From Nocardia huaxiensis (GTDB lineage: Bacteria; Actinomycetota; Actinomycetes; Mycobacteriales; Mycobacteriaceae): a stretch of DNA of 64,000 nt. Location of the stretch: assembly GCF_013744875.1 (NCBI RefSeq), contig NZ_CP059399.1, forward strand, positions 7,068,001 to 7,132,000, written 5' to 3'. Under the pieces are notes generated by a model. It was not told where the DNA came from and did not search any database. It worked only from the letters and a program-made list of their open reading frames with translations. Within the stretch, counting starts at the first letter, position 1, and each line of letters opens with the position of its first letter. Both the position numbers and the translations under genes were made by a program. Positions 9,217 through 17,657 of the stretch are shown piece after piece.

Positions 9217-9615
9217 ATGGCGACACTCGACCGCGGCCCCCACATCTTCCCCGCAGGCCTGAGCCGCCTCCAGGAGCGCTACCTCAACCCCTACGTCCGC
9301 CCCCTCGCCCCCTACCTCCCCGGCTTCGCCCTCCTGGAACACCGAGGCCGCAAATCCGGCAAGCCCTACACCACCCCCGTCAACGTCATCCCCACCCGAG
9401 GCAAACTCGTCATCGCCCTCGGCCACGGCGTCACGGACTGGTGCCGCAATATCCTCGCCGCCGGAGAAGCCCACGCCCACACCATCTTCCGCCACCTCCA
9501 CCTGATCAACCCCCGCATAGTCACCCCGGACAACCCGGACCCGGCCCTGCCTCTGGTGGTCCGCATCGCGGCCCGCCGCCTGCAACTCTTCGTCGCCGAC
9601 ATCGCCAGGGACTGA
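9217..9615 (+). CDS. Deazaflavin (F420)-dependent nitroreductase family protein (DUF385)
   Basis: This 132-aa protein shows the split-barrel hallmarks LLEHRGRKSGKPYTTPVNVIP and GHGVTDWCRNILAAGEA, seen in the deazaflavin-dependent nitroreductase (Ddn) group of actinobacteria. Such proteins bind F420 or related flavins, but individual substrates are rarely known. ATG 9217 gives the normal length; an upstream in-frame ATG at 9178 would add 13 residues with no homology-like character. No clear Shine-Dalgarno site is seen for either. It stands alone, divergent from the dehydrogenase operon. Confidence 0.8.
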   Translation: MATLDRGPHIFPAGLSRLQERYLNPYVRPLAPYLPGFALLEHRGRKSGKPYTTPVNVIPTRGKLVIALGHGVTDWCRNILAAGEAHAHTIFRHLHLINPRIVTPDNPDPALPLVVRIAARRLQLFVADIARD

Positions 9616-9706
9616 ACACGATCCACCCAGCCACTGTCCAGCGGCACGAGCCACCGCGACGGCGCGGCTTGCCAAACCACCACACATCGCCCGCCATCTC
9701 GACCAG

Positions 9707-10120
9707 CTACCCGGCCGCTGTGACGTCACCGTGCAGTCCCGCGCGACCAGGACGGCCTCGTCGAGACCGTACGAGCGTTTCTCGCCCAGCGGTCGAGTCC
9801 GCAGCCATTCCAACAGGTCTCGGCAATGCGGTCCCGGTGCGGCGGTGAGGGCTTCCAGCACGGCGATCCGAATGTCGGGCGGCTCCTCCTCGGATCGAAC
9901 GAGCTCCGCGAGTTCCCTACGTACGATCAGCGGGCTCCCGCCCGAACAGCGCACGGGCACAACGCCGCCGATGATGCCGGGGATTGGCGCCGTCGAGCAC
10001 GAACTCGATCGACTGCCCGTCCGGCACCGCAGCCAAGCGCCGACGGATCTCGAACTCGGGCACCCGGTTCGCGGGCCGGTCGTCGGTCGATCCGAACAGT
10101 TCGGGGCCGAGCCGATACAT
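9707..10120 (-). pseudogene. Unrecognised gene downstream of rlmN, apparently frameshifted
   Basis: An ATG at 10120 overlaps the rlmN stop as ATGA, so a coupled gene would begin here ([16 protein letters not shown]). In that frame the sequence turns basic after FVLDGANP and stops at 9917. If one base is removed from the C4 run (G4 at 9979-9982 on the plus strand) it continues as GIIGGVVPVRCSGGSPL and then LVRSEEEPPDIRIAVLEALT, which looks like real coding sequence. The 3' end is unclear; a further shift would end it at TAG 9709-9707. I do not recognise the protein. The alternative is a short 67-aa gene ending at 9917. Confidence 0.4.
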
Positions 10121-11232
10121 CAGCCTTCGGCGGCGAGCTGGCCGCAGGCTGCGGCGATTTCCTGGCCTCGGGTGTCGCGAACGGTGCAGGGGACGCCCTG
10201 CTCGTTGACGCGGCGGACGAATTCGCGCTCGACGGGTTTCGGGGAGGCGTCCCACTTGCTGCCCGGGGTCGGGTTCAGCGGGATGAGGTTGACGTGGACT
10301 CGGGAGCCGAGGGCCTTGTGGAGTTTCTTGCCGAGCATGTCGGCTCGCCAGGGGTGGTCGTTGATGTCTCGGATCAAGGCGTATTCGATGGAGACTCGGC
10401 GGCCGGACTTGTCGGCGTAATACCTTGCGGCGTCGAGGACTTCGGAGACGGGCCAGCGGTTGTTGACCGGGACCAAGGTGTCTCGGAGTTCGTCGTCCGG
10501 AGTGTGCAGGGAGACGGCCAGAGTCACCGAGAGGTTCTCGTCGGCCAGTTTGCGGATGGCGGGGGCCAGGCCGACGGTGGACACCACGACATTGCGCTGG
10601 GAGATACCCAGACCGTCGGGAGCCGGGGAGGCAATGCGGCGGACGGCGTTCACCACTCGCTTGTAGTTGGCGAGGGGTTCGCCCATGCCCATGAAGACGA
10701 TGTTGGAGAGGCGGCCGGGGCCACCCGCCACCTCGCCGTCGCGCAGGGCCGCCGCTGCGGCGCGGACCTGGTCGACGATTTCGGCGGTGGAGAGGTTGCG
10801 GTTCAGGCCGCCCTGGCCGGTGGCGCAGAAGGGGCAGGCCATGCCGCAGCCGGCCTGGCTGGAGATGCAGAGGGTGTTGCGGTCCGGGTAGCGCATGAGG
10901 ACGGACTCGAGGAGGGTGCCGTCGTTGGCTTTCCAGAGCGTCTTGCGGGTGCTGCCGTCGTCGCAGGCGATGTGGCGGACCGGGGTGAGCAGTTGCGGGA
11001 AGAGGGTTTCGGCCACCTTCTCGCGCACGGACTCGGGGAGGTCGGTCATCTGCGCCGGGTCGGCTTGCAGGCGGCCGTAGTACTGGCGGGCGATCTGGTC
11101 GGCCCGGAACTTCGGCAGGCCGAGGGCCTCGACCGCTTCCTTGCGCTCGGTGGCATCGAGGTCGGCCAGATGCCGCGGGGGCATGCCACGGCGGGGGGCG
11201 TCGAAAACGAGGGGAAGCGGGGCGGCAGTCAT
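10120..11232 (-). CDS. rlmN: 23S rRNA (adenine2503-C2)/tRNA A37 methyltransferase, dual-specificity radical SAM enzyme
   Basis: This 370-aa protein has the radical-SAM cluster motif CGMACPFC (Cys129, Cys133, Cys136) and the family's additional features: the GMGEP motif in [25 protein letters not shown], and [10 protein letters not shown] near the C-terminus with a cysteine in [12 protein letters not shown]. RlmN methylates C2 of A2503 in 23S rRNA and of A37 in some tRNAs in the cytosol. It is divergent from the LapA-domain gene. Its TGA overlaps the ATG of a downstream, apparently broken reading frame. Confidence 0.97.
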   Translation of the reverse strand: MTAAPLPLVFDAPRRGMPPRHLADLDATERKEAVEALGLPKFRADQIARQYYGRLQADPAQMTDLPESVREKVAETLFPQLLTPVRHIACDDGSTRKTLWKANDGTLLESVLMRYPDRNTLCISSQAGCGMACPFCATGQGGLNRNLSTAEIVDQVRAAAAALRDGEVAGGPGRLSNIVFMGMGEPLANYKRVVNAVRRIASPAPDGLGISQRNVVVSTVGLAPAIRKLADENLSVTLAVSLHTPDDELRDTLVPVNNRWPVSEVLDAARYYADKSGRRVSIEYALIRDINDHPWRADMLGKKLHKALGSRVHVNLIPLNPTPGSKWDASPKPVEREFVRRVNEQGVPCTVRDTRGQEIAAACGQLAAEG

Positions 11233-11345
11233 AACCCTTCCAGTGTTCCATCCGGAATCGAATCGCGGGCCTTCGGGGCACAGATGCGCTGATCACATCT
11301 GCGGCAAACTCCGGCGGAGGCGACATAACGCAGTTCGGAGGCGAT

Positions 11346-11711
11346 ATGCGTGCACCGCTCATAGCCATCAGCAATGATCGAGCTATGACCGCAGATGCCG
11401 TATCGAACTCCGGGGCGGAGCCGACCCCGGGCAAAACTCCGGCCAAGCACAAGGGCGAGGGCGTGCTCAAGACCCGGGCGGGTTATGCCTGGGTAGGGCT
11501 CGTGTTCGCGGCACTACTGGGCATCGTGGTGCTGATCTTCATTCTGCAGAATCTCGAACAGTCCAAGGTCGACGTCTTCGCCTGGCAGTGGAATCTGCCG
11601 ATCGGGATTCTCGTCCTGCTGTCGGTCATCATCGGCGCACTCGTGACCGCGCTGATCGGCGGCTACCGGATTCTGCAGCTGCGCCGCGCGGCCAAGAAGG
11701 CCGCGCACTAG
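11346..11711 (+). CDS. LapA/DUF1049 family inner-membrane protein
   Basis: This 121-aa protein has two transmembrane helices (around residues 48-68 and 84-106) separated by the typical VFAWQWNLPIG linker, and a basic C-terminus. This is the LapA (lipopolysaccharide assembly A) domain layout, common in actinobacteria where its role is unknown. ATG 11346 has GGAGG 5 nt upstream and is preferred over the in-frame ATG at 11385. The stop codon overlaps that of convergent cdsA within the palindrome CTAG. Confidence 0.85.
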   Translation: MRAPLIAISNDRAMTADAVSNSGAEPTPGKTPAKHKGEGVLKTRAGYAWVGLVFAALLGIVVLIFILQNLEQSKVDVFAWQWNLPIGILVLLSVIIGALVTALIGGYRILQLRRAAKKAAH

Positions 11712-12610
11712 AGCAGCGCGGTCAGCACCAGCCAGGAGACGAAGGCCGACGGCAGCATCGAGTCCAGCCGGTCCATGATGCCGCCGTGGCCGGGCAGCAG
11801 GGTGCCCATGTCCTTGATGCCGAGCTCGCGCTTGACCTGCGACTCGATCAGGTCGCCGCTGGTGGCCACCAGCACCAGGCCGACACCCAGCAGCACGCCG
11901 ATCATCGAATTGGCTTGCAGCAGCAGGGTTACCGTCAGCAGACCGCCTATGACGGAGAACACCAGCGAACCGCCGAAACCCTCCCACGACTTCTTCGGGC
12001 TGATGGCCGGAACCATCGGATGCTTGCCGAACAGCACCCCGGCCACATAGCCGCCCACATCCGAGCAGACCACCAGGATCATGAAGGTCAGCACCCGCAG
12101 ATTGCCGTCCGGCTGATCCAGCATGAGCACCGCGAACGCCGCCAGCAGCGGCACCCACGCCAGCACGAACACGCTGATCGCGGTGTCGCGCAAGTAGTTT
12201 CGCGGCGTCGCCTGCAAACCGTGGTCGAACAGACGCCACACCATGACCGTCAGCACGGTCGCGCCGAACGCGCCCACCACCCCCTGCGGCCCGGTCGGCC
12301 AGGCCAGCCAGATGATGGCCTGCCCGCCGACCAGCAGCGGAATCCGCGGCACCAGCACATCGGCTTCGCGCAGCCGCTTGGCCACCTCCCAGGTCGCCAC
12401 CGCCATGGCCACCGCGATCACGCCGACGAGCACCTTGGGCGCCCACAGCAGGATGGCGATGAGCGACAGGCCCAACCCCAGCCCCACCGCCAGTGCCGCG
12501 GGCAGATTCCGTCCGGCCTTGGAGGCAGGCGGTTTCGCCGCACTGTCCTCGGTCGGCGTCGCCTCTCCGGTGGCGGCAGTCTCTTCGGCCACGATTGTCC
12601 CGTCGCTCAC
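11708..12610 (-). CDS. cdsA: Phosphatidate cytidylyltransferase
   Basis: This 300-aa polytopic membrane protein ends with the CdsA signature around KRELGIKDMGTLLPGHGGIMDRLDS. It makes CDP-diacylglycerol from CTP and phosphatidic acid for phospholipid synthesis. The first 35 residues form a charged cytosolic extension rich in Ala, Thr and Glu, as in other mycolic-acid actinomycetes. It lies 70 bp downstream of frr, in the conserved pyrH-frr-cdsA order. Confidence 0.97.
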   Translation of the reverse strand: MSDGTIVAEETAATGEATPTEDSAAKPPASKAGRNLPAALAVGLGLGLSLIAILLWAPKVLVGVIAVAMAVATWEVAKRLREADVLVPRIPLLVGGQAIIWLAWPTGPQGVVGAFGATVLTVMVWRLFDHGLQATPRNYLRDTAISVFVLAWVPLLAAFAVLMLDQPDGNLRVLTFMILVVCSDVGGYVAGVLFGKHPMVPAISPKKSWEGFGGSLVFSVIGGLLTVTLLLQANSMIGVLLGVGLVLVATSGDLIESQVKRELGIKDMGTLLPGHGGIMDRLDSMLPSAFVSWLVLTALL

Positions 12611-12680
12611 TTGTCGTCCGTTCGTCCCTACCCCCGGCCGGCCGCGTCCGAAATGCCCGCGGGCATCGCTGCCGACCGTC

Positions 12681-13238
12681 CTAGACCTCGAGGAGTTCGC
12701 CCTCTTTGTGCTTCACCAGCTCGTCGATCTGGTGGACGTACTTCTGGGTGGTCTTGTCGAGTTCCTTCTCGGCCCGACCGACCTCGTCCTCGCCGGCCTC
12801 GCCGTCCTTCTGGATGCGGCCCAGCTCGTCCATGGTCTTGCGGCGGACGTTGCGAATGGCGATCTTGGCGTCCTCGCCCTTCGCCTTGGCCTGCTTCACC
12901 ATCTCGCGACGGCGTTCCTCGGTGAGCTGCGGAACGATCACACGAATGATGTGACCGTCATTGGTCGGGTTCACACCCAGATCCGAATTGCGGATCGCGG
13001 TCTCGATGACCTGCAGCTGCGACTGCTCGTACGGCTTGACGACGAGCATGCGCGGCTCCGGCACGGTGACCGACGAGATCTGGGTGATGGGCGTGGGCGA
13101 CCCGTAGTAGTCCACGATGACCCGGGAGAACATGCCCGGATTCGCGCGACCGGTCCGAATGGAACCCAGGTCGTCCTTCGCCACCGAGACGGCCTTCTCC
13201 ATCTTTTCCTCGGCGTCGAAGAGCGCTTCTTCAATCAC
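12681..13238 (-). CDS. frr: Ribosome recycling factor
   Basis: This 185-aa protein has the full family length. It has the conserved [26 protein letters not shown] segment, [14 protein letters not shown] in the hinge/helix region, and the ending [15 protein letters not shown]. Together with EF-G it splits post-termination ribosomes. It follows pyrH by about 30 bp and is probably co-transcribed with it. Confidence 0.98.
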   Translation of the reverse strand: MIEEALFDAEEKMEKAVSVAKDDLGSIRTGRANPGMFSRVIVDYYGSPTPITQISSVTVPEPRMLVVKPYEQSQLQVIETAIRNSDLGVNPTNDGHIIRVIVPQLTEERRREMVKQAKAKGEDAKIAIRNVRRKTMDELGRIQKDGEAGEDEVGRAEKELDKTTQKYVHQIDELVKHKEGELLEV

Positions 13239-13268
13239 GGCGTTTCCTCCACAGCTAGTTCTCGTTGG

Positions 13269-14003
13269 TCACGAACGGACCAGCGTGCCGATCTTTTCAC
13301 CGGCGACCGCACGGGCGATATTTCCCTTGGTAAGCAGATTGAACACCAGCATCGGCATCTGGTTGTCCATACACAGACTGAACGCGGTGGCGTCGGCCAC
13401 CTTCAGCCCCTGCTCCAGGACTTCCTTGTGCGTGACCTCGGTGTACATGGTGGCGTTCGGGTCCTCGCGGGGGTCCGCGGTGAAGACGCCGTCGACCGCC
13501 TTGGCCATCAGCACCACCTCGGCCTGGATCTCCAGGGCGCGCTGCGCGGCGGTGGTGTCGGTGGAGAAGTACGGCATGCCCATACCCGCGCCGAAGATGA
13601 CCACGCGGCCCTTCTCCAGATGCCGCTTGGCACGCAGCGGCAGATACGGTTCGGCGACCTGGCCCATGGTGATGGCGGTCTGCACGCGGGTGTCGATGCC
13701 CTGCTTCTGCAGGAAGTCTTGCAGCGCAAGGCTGTTCATGACAGTGCCGAGCATGCCCATGTAATCCGAGCGGGCGCGCTCCATGCCGCGCTCCTCGAGC
13801 TCCGCGCCGCGGAAGAAATTGCCGCCGCCGATGACCACGGCGACCTGGACACCGTCCTCGACGACCTCGGCGATCTGCTCGGCGACGGTCTGCACCACAT
13901 CGGGATCGAGACCGACCCGGCCGCCACCGAACATCTCGCCACCCAGCTTCAGGAGCACTCGGCGATAGCCCTTGCGGTCGGGCGCCGTATCCGGGTCCGT
14001 CAT
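13269..14003 (-). CDS. pyrH: UMP kinase
   Basis: This 244-aa hexameric-type bacterial UMP kinase of the amino acid kinase fold has KLGGEMFGG near the N-terminus (phosphate binding), [11 protein letters not shown], and [19 protein letters not shown] near the C-terminus. It phosphorylates UMP to UDP. ATG 14003 is chosen because AAGGAGA lies just upstream; the longer reading from 14042 adds an arginine-rich stretch with no family match. It heads the pyrH-frr pair. Confidence 0.97.
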   Translation of the reverse strand: MTDPDTAPDRKGYRRVLLKLGGEMFGGGRVGLDPDVVQTVAEQIAEVVEDGVQVAVVIGGGNFFRGAELEERGMERARSDYMGMLGTVMNSLALQDFLQKQGIDTRVQTAITMGQVAEPYLPLRAKRHLEKGRVVIFGAGMGMPYFSTDTTAAQRALEIQAEVVLMAKAVDGVFTADPREDPNATMYTEVTHKEVLEQGLKVADATAFSLCMDNQMPMLVFNLLTKGNIARAVAGEKIGTLVRS

Positions 14004-14163
14004 CGGTCTCCTTCTCCTCGGCAGTGGAACCTGCGCACGCACATGAAAAGACCATCCCGGTACATCGGACTACACGGGACGGTGACAAGCTCCATCTATC
14101 CTGCCTCACGCGCCGTCGCGAAGATGACCCGACCCTCGCACATCGTGAGAATTTCAGGGCATC

Positions 14164-15030
14164 CTATCGAGTTTGCGCCGTGCGCAGCAGAGTCGAAAGT
14201 CGAGCGGCGGCAAGCTCGGTGGCGGGGACCTGCACCACCAGCAGCAGCGCCGGGTCGTCGACGGGGCGGGATTGGAACAGCTCGAGTTCGATCGCGCCCG
14301 CGCTCGGATGCTCCACGGTGATCGTTGCCGGGCGGAAGCGGCGCACCGGATACTCCTCCCACCAGAGCCGGAATTCCGGGCTCTCGGCCCGCAATCCGGC
14401 CACCAGGGCGGTGAGGCGGGGATCGTCGGGGCGACGGCCCATGGCGTCGCGCAACTGGCTCAGGACCGCACGGGCAGCAAACTCCCAGCGTGGCATGCGA
14501 GCGCGATTGTCGTTGTCGGTGAACATCATCCACAGCAGATTGCGGCGGGCGGGCGGGGTGTCCAGCGGGTCGTGGCGCAGCTGCACGTAGGCGCTGTTCC
14601 AGGCCAGATAGTCGAAGGCCGCGTCGTAGACCGAGGCGGGATTGGGCAGGACGGCGTCCACCAGGCGCTGCATACGGGCGCGATCGGTCTCGGGGCCCTG
14701 GTTGTCGGGTTCGACGAAACCGGCCAGAAAGCGCAGGTGGCGGTGCTGATCCGCATCCAGGCGCAGGGTGCGGGCCAGGGCGTCGATCACCTGGCGGCTG
14801 GCGGCCACATCGCGGCCCTGTTCGAGCCAGGTGTACCAGGTGAGGCCCACGCCGGACAGTTCGGCAACTTCCTCGCGACGCAGTCCGGGGGTGCGGCGGC
14901 GGGACGGTTCACCGTAGGGCAGCAGGCCCACATCGGCCGGTTGCAGCTTGGCGCGCTGTGCGCGCAGGAATTCACCCAGCTGTAGCTGCCGGCTCTTTCC
15001 GGAGCCGTGATTGCTTCGGCCGCTTGTCAT
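14164..15030 (-). CDS. XRE-type helix-turn-helix regulator with MmyB-like ligand domain
   Basis: This 288-aa regulator has an N-terminal HTH (RREEVAELSGVGLTWYTWLEQGRD, about residues 50-75) and a C-terminal PAS-like MmyB domain (DYLAWNSAYVQL, ARNLLWMMFTD, HPSAGAIELELF). This two-domain form is widespread in actinobacteria and typically controls a neighbouring oxidoreductase gene. ATG 15030 has GGGAGGT a few bases upstream. It is divergent from an NmrA-like gene, with a dyad between the two, so it probably represses that gene and itself. The effector is unknown. Confidence 0.9.
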   Translation of the reverse strand: MTSGRSNHGSGKSRQLQLGEFLRAQRAKLQPADVGLLPYGEPSRRRTPGLRREEVAELSGVGLTWYTWLEQGRDVAASRQVIDALARTLRLDADQHRHLRFLAGFVEPDNQGPETDRARMQRLVDAVLPNPASVYDAAFDYLAWNSAYVQLRHDPLDTPPARRNLLWMMFTDNDNRARMPRWEFAARAVLSQLRDAMGRRPDDPRLTALVAGLRAESPEFRLWWEEYPVRRFRPATITVEHPSAGAIELELFQSRPVDDPALLLVVQVPATELAAARLSTLLRTAQTR

Positions 15031-15065
15031 TTCGTACCTCCCACAGCGTGCCGCCCGCCTCGGCA

Positions 15066-15090
15066 CCTGGGTAGCAGTATCACTACCAGG
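15066..15090. promoter_or_regulatory. Candidate operator between HTH regulator and NmrA gene
   Basis: The arm CCTGGGTAG (15066-15074) mirrors CTACCAGG (15083-15090) with one extra base and an 8-nt centre. It lies 35 bp upstream of the regulator and about 75 bp upstream of the divergent NmrA gene. Binding by the adjacent regulator is inferred. Confidence 0.5.
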
Positions 15091-15165
15091 ACAGCATTGT
15101 GCCCGGCTTCGTAGCGTGATTCTCAGCAGCGGAACGAAATCCGCAGGGAATCAAGGGAGTACGAC

Positions 15166-16050
15166 ATGACTACACACAACGCACCGATTCTGGTCATCGG
15201 CGCCACCGGCCGGCAGGGCACCGCCACCGCTCGGGCACTGCTCGAACTCGGCCGGCCGGTACGGGCTTTCGTCCGCGATCCGGAAGCGCCCAAGGCCGTC
15301 GCACTGCGTGACGCTGGCGCGGAACTGGCGGTGGGCGACCTCGACGACGAGGACTCACTGCGCAAGGCCATGGACGGCGTCCACGGCGTCTTCCTCATGA
15401 TGACCATGATGGAGGGCGTCAATATCAGCCTGGCGGCCGTGGCGGCCGAGGAGAAGCGCGGACGCCGCATCGCGGAACTGGTTCAGGAACTGGGGATCTC
15501 GCACCTGGTGTACAGCTCGCTGAGCGGGGTCGGCCAGAACTCGGGGATCGAATACTACGACGCCAAGGAACACATCGAGGACCGCATCCGCGAACTCGAG
15601 TTGCCCGCCACGATCCTGCGGCCGGTGCTGTTCATGGACAATTTCGCCACCTACAACAAGCCCAGCCGCGATGGCGACAACCTGGTGCTGGCGCTGGCGG
15701 TCGCCCCCGAGGTGCCGATGCCGCTCATCGCCATCGACGATATCGGGCGGTTCGCGGCGCTGGCCTTCGACCGGCCCGAGGAATTCCTCGGCCGCACGGT
15801 GACCATCGCCGGCGATATCCTCACCCCGCCGCAGATCGCCGAAATCCTCGGTAGAGCAGCAGGTTTGACGCCGCGCACCGTCCAGATCCCGCTCGAACAG
15901 CTGCGCGCCTTCGACGAGCAGGTGGCCAAGATGTTCGCGCACTTCAACACCCACCCGCACGAGCCCGTCGACCTCGCCGCGCTGCGTTCCGCCCACCCGG
16001 ACCTGCTCGACCTGAACGGCTTCCTGCACGCCACCGACTGGAAACTGTGA
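15166..16050 (+). CDS. NmrA-like NAD(P)-binding protein
   Basis: This 294-aa atypical short-chain dehydrogenase has the dinucleotide-binding GATGRQGTATARALL near the N-terminus, then RAFVRDPEAPKA, VYSSLSGVGQNSG, and an NmrA-type C-terminal region. Family members are NAD(P)H-binding oxidoreductases or redox sensors. It is divergent from the HTH regulator and followed 10 bp later by a cupin gene, so these two are likely an operon. A paralogue with a different regulator lies at 59142-60041. Confidence 0.88.
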   Translation: MTTHNAPILVIGATGRQGTATARALLELGRPVRAFVRDPEAPKAVALRDAGAELAVGDLDDEDSLRKAMDGVHGVFLMMTMMEGVNISLAAVAAEEKRGRRIAELVQELGISHLVYSSLSGVGQNSGIEYYDAKEHIEDRIRELELPATILRPVLFMDNFATYNKPSRDGDNLVLALAVAPEVPMPLIAIDDIGRFAALAFDRPEEFLGRTVTIAGDILTPPQIAEILGRAAGLTPRTVQIPLEQLRAFDEQVAKMFAHFNTHPHEPVDLAALRSAHPDLLDLNGFLHATDWKL

Positions 16051-16060
16051 GGCGATCACC

Positions 16061-16573
16061 ATGACCGACGGCCTGCTGCTCCCACCCGGAGCCGGAACCC
16101 GCTTACAGACAATGACTTTGAAGGTCGGCGCGGAACGCTCCGACATCTGGTCGGCCTTCGAGGCCGAAGTCCCGCCCGGCTTCGATGTCGGCGCGCACTG
16201 GCACGGCCACGCCGAGGAGATCTTCTACATCGTGGAGGGCGAGCTCGACCTGCTCGCCTTCCACCCCGCCACCACCGCCATCGGCGACTGGCGCACCTGG
16301 GAGGCCGACGACGGCACCAAGGTCTTCCGCGGCGGGCCGGGCAGCTTCATGCACGTCCCGGCGGGCTGCCCGCACGCCTTCTACAACCCCGGAACCGACA
16401 CGGCCAAAATGCTTTTCATGGTCACCCCGGCCGGCCACGAGCTCTACCTCGCCGAGCTCACCGACCTGCTCACCTCGGGTGGTGCGACCCCGGAGGCCGT
16501 GGCCGAACTGCGGGTCAAGCACGATATCCACCAGCTGACCCCGCTGCAGAATCGGCCCGCACACCCGCACTGA
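16061..16573 (+). CDS. Cupin domain protein
   Basis: This 170-aa single cupin barrel has motif 1 in HWHGHAEEIFYIVEGELDL (metal-binding His, His and Glu) and motif 2 around GSFMHVPAGCPHAFYNPG. Such proteins are metal-dependent dioxygenases, isomerases or binding proteins; the substrate cannot be assigned. It follows the NmrA-like gene by 10 bp on the same strand and is presumably co-regulated by the divergent HTH protein. Confidence 0.85.
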   Translation: MTDGLLLPPGAGTRLQTMTLKVGAERSDIWSAFEAEVPPGFDVGAHWHGHAEEIFYIVEGELDLLAFHPATTAIGDWRTWEADDGTKVFRGGPGSFMHVPAGCPHAFYNPGTDTAKMLFMVTPAGHELYLAELTDLLTSGGATPEAVAELRVKHDIHQLTPLQNRPAHPH

Positions 16574-16644
16574 CAGAGCCTGCCCCAGAAATCATGGGCG
16601 CGAATCTCATTTGAAATCCCAGTATTTCAAATACGATCCGCGCC

Positions 16645-17037
16645 ATGAACACTCCGAAGTACCCGATCCGGAGCGCCCTCGTCGGCACACTGGCCATCAT
16701 GGGCGTCGCCCTCGGCGGCACCGCCGTGGCCGACATCATCCTCACCCCCGCCGAGGACCCCGCCGCGGTCGCCGACGACCCGATGGACGACACCCCACTC
16801 GGCTCCGCCACCCAGTCCGCCCTGCAACCCCTCGTCTCCTTCAGCGCCTGGGCCGAAGCCAACAACCTCCCCGACGTGAGCCCCCTCAGCGCGGCCGCCG
16901 GTCAAACCGGCTCCGCGACCCTGATCTGGCTCCCCATCGTGCAGGGCCTGATCAAAGTCTGGTGCGGCGCGGAGTCGTTCAGCGGCGGCAACGCCTGCGA
17001 AACCGCCAGCTCCCACAACAACCCCGGCCCTTCCTGA
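16645..17037 (+). CDS. Small exported protein with C-terminal cysteine pair (first of three)
   Basis: This 130-aa protein has a signal peptide (hydrophobic core about residues 11-28, cleavage near AVA-D). An acidic, Pro/Ala-rich middle is followed by a hydrophobic segment (LIWLPIVQGLIKVW) and then Cys107 and Cys118 in WCGAESFSGGNAC. I do not recognise a family. The layout of hydrophobic stretch then two cysteines recurs in the next two genes, so the three probably form a tandem group. The start is the first ATG; no strong Shine-Dalgarno site is visible. Confidence 0.7.
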   Translation: MNTPKYPIRSALVGTLAIMGVALGGTAVADIILTPAEDPAAVADDPMDDTPLGSATQSALQPLVSFSAWAEANNLPDVSPLSAAAGQTGSATLIWLPIVQGLIKVWCGAESFSGGNACETASSHNNPGPS

Positions 17038-17055
17038 CCCGGGCGACGAAGACCA

Positions 17056-17289
17056 ATGAACAACTCTCGCACCACGGTTCGCGCCGTTGTCGCCGCCACG
17101 GCGATCACCGCCGCACTCGTCGGCGCCGCCGGTCCGGCCGCAGCCAACCCCGCGACCACTGGTTCAGGGGACACCGGTTCGTCGATCCCGCTGATCCCCG
17201 TATTGACGACTTTGATCCAGATGGTCTGTCCCGCCTTGGCGACAGGGAGCGGCGGGGAGAACCCCTGCCTGAGCGGAAGCGCGAAATAG
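17056..17289 (+). CDS. Small exported protein with C-terminal cysteine pair (second of three)
   Basis: This 77-aa protein has a clear signal peptide (residues 1-30, ending GPAAA). The mature part of about 47 residues has a Gly/Ser linker, a hydrophobic stretch (IPLIPVLTTLIQMV), and Cys58 and Cys71. It starts 18 bp after the previous gene and ends 1 nt before the next, so the three are probably one transcript. No known family was recognised. A disulfide between the two cysteines after export is plausible but inferred. Confidence 0.7.
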   Translation: MNNSRTTVRAVVAATAITAALVGAAGPAAANPATTGSGDTGSSIPLIPVLTTLIQMVCPALATGSGGENPCLSGSAK

Positions 17290-17290
17290 T

Positions 17291-17542
17291 ATGAGCAGCA
17301 ACATAATCCGTGCTGGCATGGCTGCCCTCGCGATCAGCGCCACGGTTGTCGTCGGCGCGACCCCCGCTGCCGCGGACTCCGGCTCATCCGCCTCGGGCAG
17401 CAGCTCACTGAGCGCCGATATCCAGCAGTTCGATGCGATGGACTGGCTCGTGATCATCGGAGCCGGCATTCCCCTCATGATCCTGTGCGCCACCGGCTCC
17501 CAGCCGCCCTGCGAATTCCCAGGCAGCGACCCCGGCCGCTGA
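17291..17542 (+). CDS. Small exported protein with C-terminal cysteine pair (third of three)
   Basis: This 83-aa protein has a signal peptide ending around TPAAA. The mature region has a Ser/Gly-rich linker, an aromatic-hydrophobic stretch (DWLVIIGAGIPLMIL), and Cys66 and Cys74 near a Pro-rich C-terminus. ATG 17291 follows the upstream TAG by one base, so translation is probably coupled. Function is unknown. A strong hairpin terminator follows at 17603. Confidence 0.7.
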   Translation: MSSNIIRAGMAALAISATVVVGATPAAADSGSSASGSSSLSADIQQFDAMDWLVIIGAGIPLMILCATGSQPPCEFPGSDPGR

Positions 17543-17602
17543 TGATCTCCGTGCGCGGCCGGTTCCACGGACCACCCCCGGGCAGGGGCCGCGCAGGAGA
17601 AA

Positions 17603-17639
17603 GGCCCCGCTCCCAGCGAACTACGCTGCGGGCGGGGCC
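17603..17639. terminator. Bidirectional intrinsic terminator between small exported genes and tsf
   Basis: GGCCCCGC (17603-17610) pairs perfectly with GCGGGGCC (17632-17639). On the plus strand it is followed by TTTT, and on the minus strand by TTTCTCC. It therefore serves the convergent exported-peptide genes and tsf. Confidence 0.8.
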
Positions 17640-17657
17640 TTTTCGATTGTCAGGCGA

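Noticed and set aside
9193..9690. Minus-strand continuation of the post-rlmN frame to 9193
   Set aside because: This part is antisense to the DUF385 gene and turns into low-complexity Gly/Val/Asp sequence, so it is a shadow.
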